A stretch of 22,461 bases of DNA from Anaerolineae bacterium (GTDB taxonomy: Bacteria; Chloroflexota; Anaerolineae; JAFGEY01), in NCBI GenBank assembly GCA_016931365.1, contig JAFGEY010000179.1:1-22461 (forward strand), given 5' to 3'. Shown here one piece after another: positions 15,271-22,461 of this stretch. Both the position numbers and the translations under genes were made by a program. Under the pieces are notes generated by a model that saw nothing but the letters and a program-made list of their open reading frames with translations, did no database searches and was not told where the DNA came from. Numbering within the stretch: the first letter of the stretch is position 1; each line of letters opens with the position of its first letter.

Positions 15271-17025
15271 CTATTCACTCTCCGCAATCTGATCCGTCCG
15301 CGTCCACAAAATTACGCTGTCCAGCTTGACCGCGTAGGTCGAACTCTTGCCATACAGCCACCAAGTCAGCGTGTCCGTGTCATCGAGAAAGGCGGGCTTC
15401 CACCACTTGCGGACGACAAAATCCTGCCCGGTGTACTGCTCGCCGAGCGCGGGGCTGGCTTCTGCCGCCGAGGTGAGCAGCACCGGCGCGCGCACCTCAG
15501 TAGAGAGTGTGTCGACAAAATCGACCTGCTCCCAATCGCGCAGGTACCAGCGCCAGATCGGGCCAAGTCGCGCCTCGACGGCGACGGGCAGCGAGATCGG
15601 ATAGCCTGCCTGCTGCCAAGCGCGCCTTTCCATCGTTTGCAGTGCGTCGCGTATGCCGGCATAAGGCGCGACACGGATGTGCAACTCGTGGGGATCGTCG
15701 ATGTGGCTGAAATTGAGCCGTACCGAGGTCGACAGGGCAATCAACGCGAGTACCACCACCAGCGTCCCGCCGAGCGCGCGCCAGGTTGACCGTGGGCCGA
15801 ACCAGGCCAGATACAGCCCCAAAAGCACGAAAATCAGAGCCACAGCCAGCAGCCACAGCCAGAGAAAGTTGTTCATATTCTGGTTCTGCCGGTACAACGC
15901 ATCGGCGTACATCGTCGTTTCAAAAATCAGGTAGATCAAAATGACCAGCGCCACGCCCAGAAATGCCCCCTCGCGGATCAAGCGCCCCTCTTGTCGCCAA
16001 TTGGCGATCAGGGATTCGATTACCTGTCCGGTGGGCAGAGCCAGCACGGCACAGATCAGAGCCACGTCGCTGGCGTTGCGCCCGCCCGAGAGGAGGGCCA
16101 AAAGGAACAGGCCGAGGGCCAGCCAGCTCAAAATCGACGCTTCATCCTTGCGCCAGATCAGCTCCACTGCGCCGATCAGTCCGAAAAGGAGCAACAGCGG
16201 CTCGTACACCACCAGCGCGGCCAACGGGTAGGCGACGCTTTGTCCATTGATCACCGGACTGAGATGCGCTACCCACTGCGCCGGGAAATCGGCCCACACG
16301 CCCAGCCCGCCGGGGTTGAACACGAACGCCGTCGCCAGGAGTACCCATGCCGCCCCGCCGACCAGGGCAAAACGCTTCCAGTCGGCGCCCTCGCGCGCAG
16401 AGGCGATCAGATCGCGCTTGAACAAGAACCGCTCCACCGCCCAGGCGATGCCCAGCGCCAGCGCCGCGCCGACGACGCGTGGATCGGCAAGCAGAGCGCA
16501 CGCGCCGCAGATGGCGCGCGCCCACACGTAGGCCGGGTGACGCTCGCGCGCCCAGGCCAGCGTCAGCACGACCGAGGCCAGCAGGAACGCCGCCAGCAGC
16601 CCGCCGCCGTCGGCATAGCGCGCGCTGTAGATCAGCGTCGGCGAGAGAGCCAGCGCCAGCGAGGCAGCCAGCGCGCCGAATCGCCCCAGGCGATCGCGCA
16701 CCAGCCAGGGCAGTAAGGCCATCAGCCCGCCGATCAGCGCCGGAAAAAGCCGCGCTGTCCCGTCGCTCGCGCCAAACAGGGCAAACAGGATCGCCTGCGC
16801 AGTGAGCAGCAACGGGCTGTACGCGCCGCTGGCGGTGAGCGCGGGCGCGTTGATCAGCCGCCAGGCCTGCCCGGCCTGCCCGGCCTCGACCTCATCCATG
16901 ATTCGCAGACCAAGTCCGCCCAGGCGTAAGGCCAGTGCGACGATCAAAATCACCAAATACAGCCCCACCTCGATGGTCAGCCAGGGAAAGGGATGTCTCT
17001 TTTCGTCAAATTTGGGTTCTTGCAT
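15271..17025 (-). CDS. GT39/TIGR03663-like membrane glycosyltransferase paralogue
   Basis: A 584-residue polytopic membrane protein. The N-terminal third has the PMT-type pattern of a first membrane helix followed by the acidic dipeptide D44/E45 (RIMDEVEAGQAGQAW), then GASDGTARLFPALIGGLMALLPWLVRD and SLALALSPTLIYSARYADGG, which parallel the Agl23-type protein (SSDFAARIVPALFGIALVLLPAFLRKE; LISPSTLFHARYIRND). The HGP tripeptide is replaced by YSP. It ends in a soluble domain of about 130 residues after the last membrane segment (about 420). GAGG lies 7 bases before ATG 17025. It is best seen as a shortened, divergent paralogue of the TIGR03663 protein without the propeller. Substrate is unknown. 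Confidence 0.75.
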   Translation of the reverse strand: MQEPKFDEKRHPFPWLTIEVGLYLVILIVALALRLGGLGLRIMDEVEAGQAGQAWRLINAPALTASGAYSPLLLTAQAILFALFGASDGTARLFPALIGGLMALLPWLVRDRLGRFGALAASLALALSPTLIYSARYADGGGLLAAFLLASVVLTLAWARERHPAYVWARAICGACALLADPRVVGAALALGIAWAVERFLFKRDLIASAREGADWKRFALVGGAAWVLLATAFVFNPGGLGVWADFPAQWVAHLSPVINGQSVAYPLAALVVYEPLLLLFGLIGAVELIWRKDEASILSWLALGLFLLALLSGGRNASDVALICAVLALPTGQVIESLIANWRQEGRLIREGAFLGVALVILIYLIFETTMYADALYRQNQNMNNFLWLWLLAVALIFVLLGLYLAWFGPRSTWRALGGTLVVVLALIALSTSVRLNFSHIDDPHELHIRVAPYAGIRDALQTMERRAWQQAGYPISLPVAVEARLGPIWRWYLRDWEQVDFVDTLSTEVRAPVLLTSAAEASPALGEQYTGQDFVVRKWWKPAFLDDTDTLTWWLYGKSSTYAVKLDSVILWTRTDQIAESE

Positions 17026-17044
17026 CGATCAACCTCAAAGTAAG

Positions 17045-17069
17045 CAAGTAAAAAGTAGACAAGTAAAGA
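17045..17069. repeat. short A-rich direct repeat in an intergenic gap
   Basis: The gap between two membrane-protein genes holds a repeated CAAGTAAA / GTAGACAAGTAAA pattern, strikingly A-rich in GC-rich surroundings. It may be simple slippage sequence; no function is evident. Confidence 0.35.
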
Positions 17070-17087
17070 GCGGGCACGGATTCCATT

Positions 17088-19757
17088 CTATTTGCCTCTT
17101 GTTTTATAGATCACCGTGTTTCCATCTCTGAACGCCACGTCCATAAAGCGGTCAAACTTGGTCACCCCGTTGCCGAATTCGTTGCGCTCCAGGTAGCCGA
17201 CCACCACATATGTTACGCCATATTTGTCGATCACCTCGCGCGCATCGGCGGCACTGCCGCCATACAGCCGTTTGACGTCGGCCTCGCGCTCGGCAATTTC
17301 CTCGTGCAGGCCGTGCCACTGACCCTCGTGCCCGGTCCAGCCCATCACCGCCGGCAGCCCGGTGCGGCTGGAGATGCGCGCGTATTCGTAGGAAAAGGAA
17401 CCGCGCACCGCCTCAACGATGACCGGATTTCCGGTGACATTCTCGTTCAGCCACCGGATCGCCGCATAGTCTTCGGGCTGCTCGCGGGCGACAAAAGCCA
17501 GCCCGTCGAGCGTCGGCGGCCCGGCGAAACCGCCGCTGCGGTCGATGCTCATCCCCAGCGGGTAAAGCAGCCCGCCGATGAGCAGCAGCGCACAGATCAG
17601 GCCAAAAACCGCCTTGCCCACCGGGCTGCCGTGACGCCCTTCCAACACATGATAGACGCCAAAGACCACAGCCAGCCCCAATAGTGCCCAGGCCTGGAAA
17701 TAAAACTTGAACACTGTGTTCATCCGCGTGCCGAACGCATCGCGCAGATAGACAAATTCGACGCTGAAAATGAGCATCAGTCCAGTAAAAGCCAGCAACA
17801 ACGCCAAGAGCACGCTCAATGAAGCAAGTTCGATCTCGCTCGATTTGCTCTTGAGCCAGCGAGGAAAAAGCGAGCGCACCAGCCAGAACAAAATTGCGGC
17901 GATCATCAGCGAAATGATCAGGAACGTCCACGGCCCGGCAGGCATCTTGATCTCTTGAAGCTGCGGCGGCAGAAAGCCCAGCCGGATGCGCAGGCTGATT
18001 CCCAGCAGCGAACCGATCGTCTGCGGGCCGAGGAACTGGCGCACCTGCTCGTTGGCCAGCACATCATCGATATAAGAGCGCACCGACGGCAGCGCGATCA
18101 CCGGGATCGCTACCACTCCCAGCAGCAAGGGGAAAAAAGCCATCGTCCCCGCCCAAAGTGGCAAACCCTGCTTGAGCAAGGTTTGCTTGGTCACCTGCCC
18201 CTTGCGCCACAGATCGATCAGCAGGACGACAAGCAAGACGGCCAACACGATGAAAAACGCGCCGAACATCAAAAAGAGATGTGTAAAGCGCGAGACGTTG
18301 AACAGGTTGGGCAAGATGCCCGCGCCCGCCTTGGGCCGCGCGTAGAGCCAGTAGGGCAGGTAAAGCAGCACGCTGGCCACAGTCAGCTCGATGGTGCGAT
18401 AGATCACCTGGCGCAGCCAAAAGGTGGACAGGTCATTCTCAGAAACCAGGTTTTTGGCAAAAACCTGGTTTCTAAGCTTGGCAACCACTCGCTCGATCAG
18501 CGAGGGCGAATCCAGTCCGGGGTGCAAGTAGCGGTTCAGCCCATAGGCCGCGACGAGAATGAACAGGTAAAAGGGCATGTCCCAGGTGTTGAGAAAGCCG
18601 ATCGCCCCCAGGCAGAGGTAAACCAGCCACCACGACCACGCCGGGGGCGCATCTTGAGCCAGCAACAGATTGAACGCCAGCGCGATCAGCACAAAGATGA
18701 AGGGGTAGGCCAGCACGTGCGGGTGCATATCGCCGAGCAAAAAGCTAAAGGCAGGAAATTCGTCGATCACTTCCATATCGTTACCGGTCAGCCCCTTGTC
18801 GTGGATCACCCGTGAGGCGCGCCACCACCACCAGCCGTCGGTGGGATACCAAGTCTTGCTCAACTGGCCGCTGCGGGTCAGATTCTTGACGTCGACCCAC
18901 TCCCAGAACGGCCCGCTGATATTGCCTGGCTCTTTCACCGTCACGCCGATGCCCTTGGCGTGGGCGAATTCGAGCACGCCCTCCAGGTTGCCCATCAAGG
19001 GGATGGCGATGGCGGCGATCACCCCGTAATAGATCGCCGTGCCGACGACGTTCCTGGCCCCCCGGCGTGCTGCGGCGACATGCACCAGGTTGTAGACGAC
19101 GCCATAAGCCCCCGTCGCAGTCAGCGCAAACAGGGTCGAAATGCCAAGGTTAAAAGCATAGGAGGGGAGCACGCTGCCCAGATTGGCCAGCGTCGCTACC
19201 ATAATATAGCCGAAATAATAATAGCTGATGCTATAGCCGGACATCCAGGGATCGTAGGCCGGAAAGCGGTCGCTGCGCACGATGGCGTTGAGAAAAGCAA
19301 ACTCCATCGGCTTTTCAGTGACGGCAATGTTGGGATCGTACATCTTGTAGGCCACCCACAGCGCAAAGGCCAGGGTAAAAACAAATTCGACCGCCAGCAG
19401 CATGCGCCAGTGCTCGCGCATCCAGGCCCAGATGTCCGCCTCATCCTGCCGCCCGGCGCGCCGATCCTCGCTTGGCTCGGTCCGGCGATAGAGCCACAGC
19501 GCCAGCACGCCGACCCCGATCAGTACGAGCAGGATGTTACCCCAGGTATTTTTGAGAAAACCGAGCGTGCTCAACATCCACAAAGCGTAATTGACCAGGA
19601 TCAGCCCCAACGGCTTGCAGAACGCCGCGCCACGGTCGGGCAGGTTTTTGAACAGGCGGAAAGCCAGCGGCCAGACCAGCCAGCCAAAGACTTGCAGCAG
19701 CAGCCACCAGATCAGAATCGATGCGATTTCCAGCCAGGTATTGGGCGTGTAGGACAA
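17088..19757 (-). CDS. DUF2298 / Chlor_Arch_YYY (TIGR03662) membrane protein
   Basis: A polytopic membrane protein of about 889 residues. The signature motif YYYxG of the family is present as SISYYYFGYIM (about residues 179-183), and the family's later block VYLRDAFGTRMNTVFKFYFQAWALLG is also present. The soluble C-terminal part (about 750 on) contains ARISSRTGLPAVMGWTGHEGQW and the conserved YVVVGYLER strand. The frame opens at TTG 19763, but AGGAG is only 2 bases from it and 8 bases from the next TTG at 19757, so I prefer the second. The family has no proven function; its fold and neighbours suggest glycan or lipid-linked sugar transfer. It carries an inserted palindrome at 18441-18473. It lies downstream of the sigma/anti-sigma pair on the same strand. 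Confidence 0.85.
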   Translation of the reverse strand: MSYTPNTWLEIASILIWWLLLQVFGWLVWPLAFRLFKNLPDRGAAFCKPLGLILVNYALWMLSTLGFLKNTWGNILLVLIGVGVLALWLYRRTEPSEDRRAGRQDEADIWAWMREHWRMLLAVEFVFTLAFALWVAYKMYDPNIAVTEKPMEFAFLNAIVRSDRFPAYDPWMSGYSISYYYFGYIMVATLANLGSVLPSYAFNLGISTLFALTATGAYGVVYNLVHVAAARRGARNVVGTAIYYGVIAAIAIPLMGNLEGVLEFAHAKGIGVTVKEPGNISGPFWEWVDVKNLTRSGQLSKTWYPTDGWWWWRASRVIHDKGLTGNDMEVIDEFPAFSFLLGDMHPHVLAYPFIFVLIALAFNLLLAQDAPPAWSWWLVYLCLGAIGFLNTWDMPFYLFILVAAYGLNRYLHPGLDSPSLIERVVAKLRNQVFAKNLVSENDLSTFWLRQVIYRTIELTVASVLLYLPYWLYARPKAGAGILPNLFNVSRFTHLFLMFGAFFIVLAVLLVVLLIDLWRKGQVTKQTLLKQGLPLWAGTMAFFPLLLGVVAIPVIALPSVRSYIDDVLANEQVRQFLGPQTIGSLLGISLRIRLGFLPPQLQEIKMPAGPWTFLIISLMIAAILFWLVRSLFPRWLKSKSSEIELASLSVLLALLLAFTGLMLIFSVEFVYLRDAFGTRMNTVFKFYFQAWALLGLAVVFGVYHVLEGRHGSPVGKAVFGLICALLLIGGLLYPLGMSIDRSGGFAGPPTLDGLAFVAREQPEDYAAIRWLNENVTGNPVIVEAVRGSFSYEYARISSRTGLPAVMGWTGHEGQWHGLHEEIAEREADVKRLYGGSAADAREVIDKYGVTYVVVGYLERNEFGNGVTKFDRFMDVAFRDGNTVIYKTRGK
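18441..18473. repeat. perfect palindrome inside the DUF2298 gene
   Basis: AGAAACCAGGTTTTT (18441-18455), spacer GGC, then its exact reverse complement AAAAACCTGGTTTCT (18459-18473). The 33 bp coincide exactly with 11 codons of the minus-strand gene (RNQVFAKNLVS) in a loop between membrane segments. The AT-rich arms stand out from the GC-rich gene. Length, symmetry and codon alignment suggest an inserted palindromic element. Confidence 0.75.
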
Positions 19758-19820
19758 GATCAATTCTCCTCGTCAAACATACTACGGATGGCGTACTGTG
19801 TGATCAAGACGGAATACGCT

Positions 19821-20594
19821 TTACCTCACAGTTTGTGCAATTTCAAGCAGCGTTTCTTTATCTAAAATTTCGCTGTGCAGTTCCAGCAGCAAGCCGTCGC
19901 GCTCCCAGACGATGCTGTGTGACGGCACATCGCCATAGGTCGTCACCAGCACACCGTCGACGCCTGCCACACCGACCGGCTCGATGGTCGAGTCGCCGAG
20001 CTGCCGGTAGGACAAAATGCCTCCCTCCTCGCGAAAGAGGAGCCGGTACTCACGCAGGCAGATCGCCTTAGGAGCCTGATCCGTGCCATAGCACAACTCG
20101 ACGTAAAAAGGCTGCGATATCCACGCCGGCAGGTCGGGAAAAGAGACGGCGGCCATCTCGCGCAGGGCATAGCTCTCCGGCAGCGACTTGGGCAGCGATG
20201 GCGCACGACCCATCGTCAACTCGACCGCCAGCAGGTCGCGCAGCGGCTCGCGCACGGCGCGCGTCGGCTCGGCGCCGGCCGCCGGCGTGATCTCGATCGT
20301 GGTCTGCCGCAGTTTGAGGCTGATCAGTACCCGCGCCCACGCGCCCCGCCCGGCGGGAGTGATCGTCCACAGCAGGACCAGGGTCAAGGCCGTGACCAGT
20401 GCGCCCCACAGCGCCGGGCGCAGCCGGGATATGACGGTCGGGTATAGGGCAACCGGGTGAGGTTGAGGCCCGAACAAAACGATTTCGTCGATCCGATGCC
20501 GCAAGGCGGCGGGGACGGCAGGCATCAGCCGGTTGATCTGTGCCAGCCGCTGCGCCACACTTTCAGTTTCTGAATGCCTATTGTTCTCGCTCAT
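19821..20594 (-). CDS. single-pass anti-sigma-like protein with DUF4367-type tail
   Basis: A 257-residue protein with a short cytoplasmic N-terminus, one membrane segment at about 60-79 (PALWGALVTALTLVLLWTIT) and a large outer domain. The C-terminus (VWERDGLLLELHSEILDKETLLEIAQTVR) matches the DUF4367-type ending found in extracytoplasmic parts of anti-sigma-like proteins. The N-terminus has no HxxxCxxC zinc motif, so it is not a ZAS-type anti-sigma factor. Its ATG overlaps the end of the sigma gene by 17 nt, which together with topology makes it the likely partner that holds the sigma factor at the membrane. Binding is inferred. The outer domain may sense the envelope or a glycan state. Confidence 0.75.
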   Translation of the reverse strand: MSENNRHSETESVAQRLAQINRLMPAVPAALRHRIDEIVLFGPQPHPVALYPTVISRLRPALWGALVTALTLVLLWTITPAGRGAWARVLISLKLRQTTIEITPAAGAEPTRAVREPLRDLLAVELTMGRAPSLPKSLPESYALREMAAVSFPDLPAWISQPFYVELCYGTDQAPKAICLREYRLLFREEGGILSYRQLGDSTIEPVGVAGVDGVLVTTYGDVPSHSIVWERDGLLLELHSEILDKETLLEIAQTVR

Positions 20595-21084
20595 CCAATA
20601 TGCTTCTCAATTTACGCAATGCCCGGTACAGAATCACTGCCACGTTGCCTTCGCGCAGGCGCATCACCTTGCCGATGGCCCGGTTGGTCAGCCCGGCGAC
20701 GAATTTCAGCCGCACGATCTCTTGCTCGCGCTCGCTTAATGTCGATAGGGCCGTGCACAAAGCCCCAAGTTCTTGGCGTCGTTCTGTCCGCCCTTCGACA
20801 GACGGATCGGTCGCCAGCAAGCCGTCCACGTTGTCTAGCGACACCTGCGGTTTGCGCCGCCGGTAGTGCCCGGCGACCTCGGTGCGGGCGATGGCAAAGA
20901 GCCACCCGCCGAACGCGCCCTCGTCGCGCAGGGCGTACAGCCGGGTCAGTGCCCGCTCGAAGGTCTGCGCGGTCAGGTCTTGCGCCAGCGCCTCATCATC
21001 TACTCGCAGGCGCATATAGTTGAGCACGCGGGGCAGGTACTCGCCGTACTGTTCGGTCAAAATGTGGTACGGGTCCCGGCTCAC
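20578..21084 (-). CDS. ECF-type RNA polymerase sigma factor
   Basis: A 168-residue sigma-70 family factor with only regions 2 and 4. Region 2 (about 13-77) has ALAQDLTAQTFERAL and GAFGGWLFAIARTEVAGHYRRRK. Region 4 (about 103-160) has ALSTLSEREQEIVRLKFVAGLTNRAIGKVMRLREGNVAVILYRALRKLR, a clear helix-turn-helix. The start is GTG 21084, with GAGGAG 6 bases upstream. It overlaps the downstream anti-sigma-like gene by 17 nt, the usual arrangement for such pairs. It probably directs transcription of an envelope regulon, plausibly including the DUF2298 and glycosyltransferase genes just downstream. Its own promoter was not identified with confidence in 21085-21150. Confidence 0.92.
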   Translation of the reverse strand: MSRDPYHILTEQYGEYLPRVLNYMRLRVDDEALAQDLTAQTFERALTRLYALRDEGAFGGWLFAIARTEVAGHYRRRKPQVSLDNVDGLLATDPSVEGRTERRQELGALCTALSTLSEREQEIVRLKFVAGLTNRAIGKVMRLREGNVAVILYRALRKLRSILDEREQ

Positions 21085-21154
21085 GCGACGCTCCTCGAGA
21101 CAGGCTATTACAGGGATGGATCAAGGGAAAAAAGTATTACAAAATTCGGTTTAT

Positions 21155-21284
21155 GACCGCTGACGGCAGACCGCCTATCAGCCAAGTAGGGCGGCTTTTA
21201 TAGCCGCCTATACGTTCAAATCCGCAGGATTTGGCGGGTAAGAAACCCGTCCTACTGCGGTCAGCGGTCGGTTGTCCGCCGTCA
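21155..21284. repeat. nested inverted-repeat element, cloverleaf-like, intergenic
   Basis: The gap before the sigma gene is almost entirely self-complementary. An outer 15-bp repeat GACCGCTGACGGCAG (21155-21169) matches the reverse complement of 21255-21269 with one mismatch. Inside, GTAGG (21186-21190) pairs with CCTAC (21251-21255) and could enclose three hairpins: GGCGGCT/AGCCGCC (21190-21208, 5-nt loop), AAATCC/GGATTT (21218-21232) and CGGGT/ACCCG (21235-21249). The left arm also nearly matches a second inverse copy, GTCCGCCGTCA (21274-21284), which includes the stop codon of the neighbouring gene. No tRNA features, T-run or coding frame are visible. It may be a MITE- or REP-like interspersed repeat or a structured RNA. 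Confidence 0.7.
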
Positions 21285-22461
21285 TTGGCGATTCACCTGA
21301 TAGATCGTCACCAACTCATTCTGATAGACCACGGCCAGATACCCGCCCGCGACCAACTGGTCGAACTTGGACAACGCCTGCTGGCGGCGCGCATCGTCTG
21401 GACTGGCCGTCTCGTCGAAATACTTGTCGATAAAAGTGCGCTCCAGCGGACCGACGTAAATATACTCGATGTTCAACGCGTCCACGGCCTCGATGACGCG
21501 CGACGCGGTGGGCGACGTGAAAACGTCACCGGCATACCGATTGTGTTCGCTAATCTGCCAGTCATAGCGCTGCTCATTCTGGTGCATCCCGATCAGCGTG
21601 GGCAGGCCGGTGAATGTCGCCACGCGCAGGCCAAACTCGCGGTAATAGCCAACCGGCGCCTCGGCGACGACCGGCGTGCCCTTGACGTTCTCGTTCAGCC
21701 AGCGCAACGCCGCGTAATCGCCGTACAACGGAATTTCGTTCTCGTGCGTCGGCCAGGTATACACGCCGACGGTCATAAAATCCATCCCGTTCAGCGTGCC
21801 CAGTGACGGGCGCGCGTCCGGAAAGCGCTCGATCACCCGCGCCACCGTGCCCAGCGGCAAAAAGAGCGCCGCCGAAACGAGCAGCAGGGTGAACGCCGTC
21901 TGCCACAGGGTGCGCCAGGCGCGGCGCTGCCCTTCGATCCACGTCCACACCGCAGGCAGCGCCGCGCCCGCCGCCACGCCGAGCAGCATCCACACCTGCA
22001 TATAGAATTTGAACAGCGTGTTCATGCGCCACCAGTCGCCACCGGACAAAAAATCCTTCAGGTAAAACAGCTCGATGCCGACCAGGATCAAAAACGCGGT
22101 AAAGACCAGGGCCAGCAAAAAGCGCCGTTCGGGTGGGATGCCCGGCTCGACCAGCAAGGCCAGCGCGAGCACGAGCAGCGGCACGGTCATGAACAGCACC
22201 CAGTAGCCCTTCCAGGCAAAAAAGGCGAGCAACAGGATCAGCGCGGCCAAGCCCCAGAAAGCCTGACGATAACGACGCGCGGGTCGCCGCACCAAGAGCG
22301 CGTAGGCCGCTTCCAGTCGGTGCAGGCGCGGCAGGTAGCGCGCGCAGAGCCGGATCAATCGCAGCGCGCCCCATTTCGAGCGCCGCCAGGCCAGCAGCAG
22401 AAACGTCGCGGCGACGAAAAGCATCAGCCCCCACACGGTCAAAAACTCGCCCGGCTCGGTC
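21282..22461 (-). CDS. second DUF2298-type membrane protein, 5' part missing
   Basis: C-terminal part (about 390 residues) of a second DUF2298 / Chlor_Arch_YYY protein. The frame stays open to the right edge of the window, so the start and the YYY motif lie outside. The block LFYLKDFLSGGDWWRMNTLFKFYMQVWMLLG matches the other copy (VYLRDAFGTRMNTVFKFYFQAWALLG), and DYAALRWLNENVKGTPVVAEA matches DYAAIRWLNENVTGNPVIVEA. ATFTGLPTLIGMHQNEQR parallels the SRTGLPAVMGWTGHEGQW stretch, with the GWxGHE part changed to GMHQNEQ. At least four hydrophobic segments are visible before a soluble tail. The TTG near 22442 is not the true start. The gene ends in the folded repeat at 21155-21284. Confidence 0.85.
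   Translation of the reverse strand, partial: TEPGEFLTVWGLMLFVAATFLLLAWRRSKWGALRLIRLCARYLPRLHRLEAAYALLVRRPARRYRQAFWGLAALILLLAFFAWKGYWVLFMTVPLLVLALALLVEPGIPPERRFLLALVFTAFLILVGIELFYLKDFLSGGDWWRMNTLFKFYMQVWMLLGVAAGAALPAVWTWIEGQRRAWRTLWQTAFTLLLVSAALFLPLGTVARVIERFPDARPSLGTLNGMDFMTVGVYTWPTHENEIPLYGDYAALRWLNENVKGTPVVAEAPVGYYREFGLRVATFTGLPTLIGMHQNEQRYDWQISEHNRYAGDVFTSPTASRVIEAVDALNIEYIYVGPLERTFIDKYFDETASPDDARRQQALSKFDQLVAGGYLAVVYQNELVTIYQVNRQ

Noticed and set aside
18441..18473. Intrinsic terminator inside the DUF2298 gene
   Set aside because: The hairpin is AT-rich at the loop end, has no following T-run and lies in frame within a conserved gene, so an inserted palindrome is a better description.
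21155..21284. tRNA gene suggested by the cloverleaf-like fold
   Set aside because: Stem lengths and loop sequences do not fit a tRNA: no T-psi-C loop, no D-loop pattern and no proper anticodon arm.

Overview
This window looks like the chromosome of a member of the Chloroflexota, probably of the Anaerolineae type. The basis is the gene content: two proteins of the DUF2298 / 'Chlor_Arch_YYY' type and a TIGR03663 (Agl23-like) protein lie side by side, a pairing known mainly from Chloroflexi and some Archaea. They sit in GC-rich DNA beside a YacL-type PIN/TRAM protein and a DarA-like c-di-AMP receptor. The assignment is an inference from families and not a database match. I saw no rRNA, tRNA, CRISPR array, phage gene or transposase.

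Left part (1-5400), mostly + strand. After a small hypothetical gene on the minus strand comes a tight operon of three genes joined by ATGA overlaps: a membrane PIN/TRAM protein, a glutamyl-tRNA synthetase homologue whose HIGH, KMSKS and substrate-loop motifs are all degraded, and a divergent RdgB/HAM1 nucleotide pyrophosphatase. cysS follows with its own promoter. Its leader encodes a 17-residue peptide with two Cys codons placed in a mutually exclusive hairpin system that ends in an intrinsic terminator. This looks like a trp-type attenuator sensing Cys-tRNA charging, and is one of the two most interesting items here.

Middle part (5340-10900), minus strand. A DarA/PstA-like PII protein forms a single-gene unit with a full-consensus promoter and a strong terminator. 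Upstream of it lies a three-gene operon with ATGA overlaps: a large GT39-type membrane glycosyltransferase with C-terminal PA14-like domains, then sucC-like and sucD-like acyl-CoA ligase subunits. The SucD-like subunit keeps its phospho-histidine but has changes in several conserved loops.

Right part (10906-22461), minus strand. This is a membrane glycosylation-type cluster. Read in the direction of transcription it runs: a DUF2298 protein (cut by the window edge), a folded intergenic repeat that can draw as a cloverleaf, an ECF sigma factor, its likely anti-sigma partner, a second DUF2298 protein, a GT39/TIGR03663-like protein, a small low-GC membrane protein, and an Agl23-type protein fused to a six-blade NHL propeller. 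The second DUF2298 gene carries a perfect 15-bp inverted repeat inserted exactly as 11 codons, resembling a protein-coding palindromic mobile element. The natural reading is lipid-linked sugar transfer at the membrane under sigma/anti-sigma control, but substrates and the link to control are not shown by the sequence.
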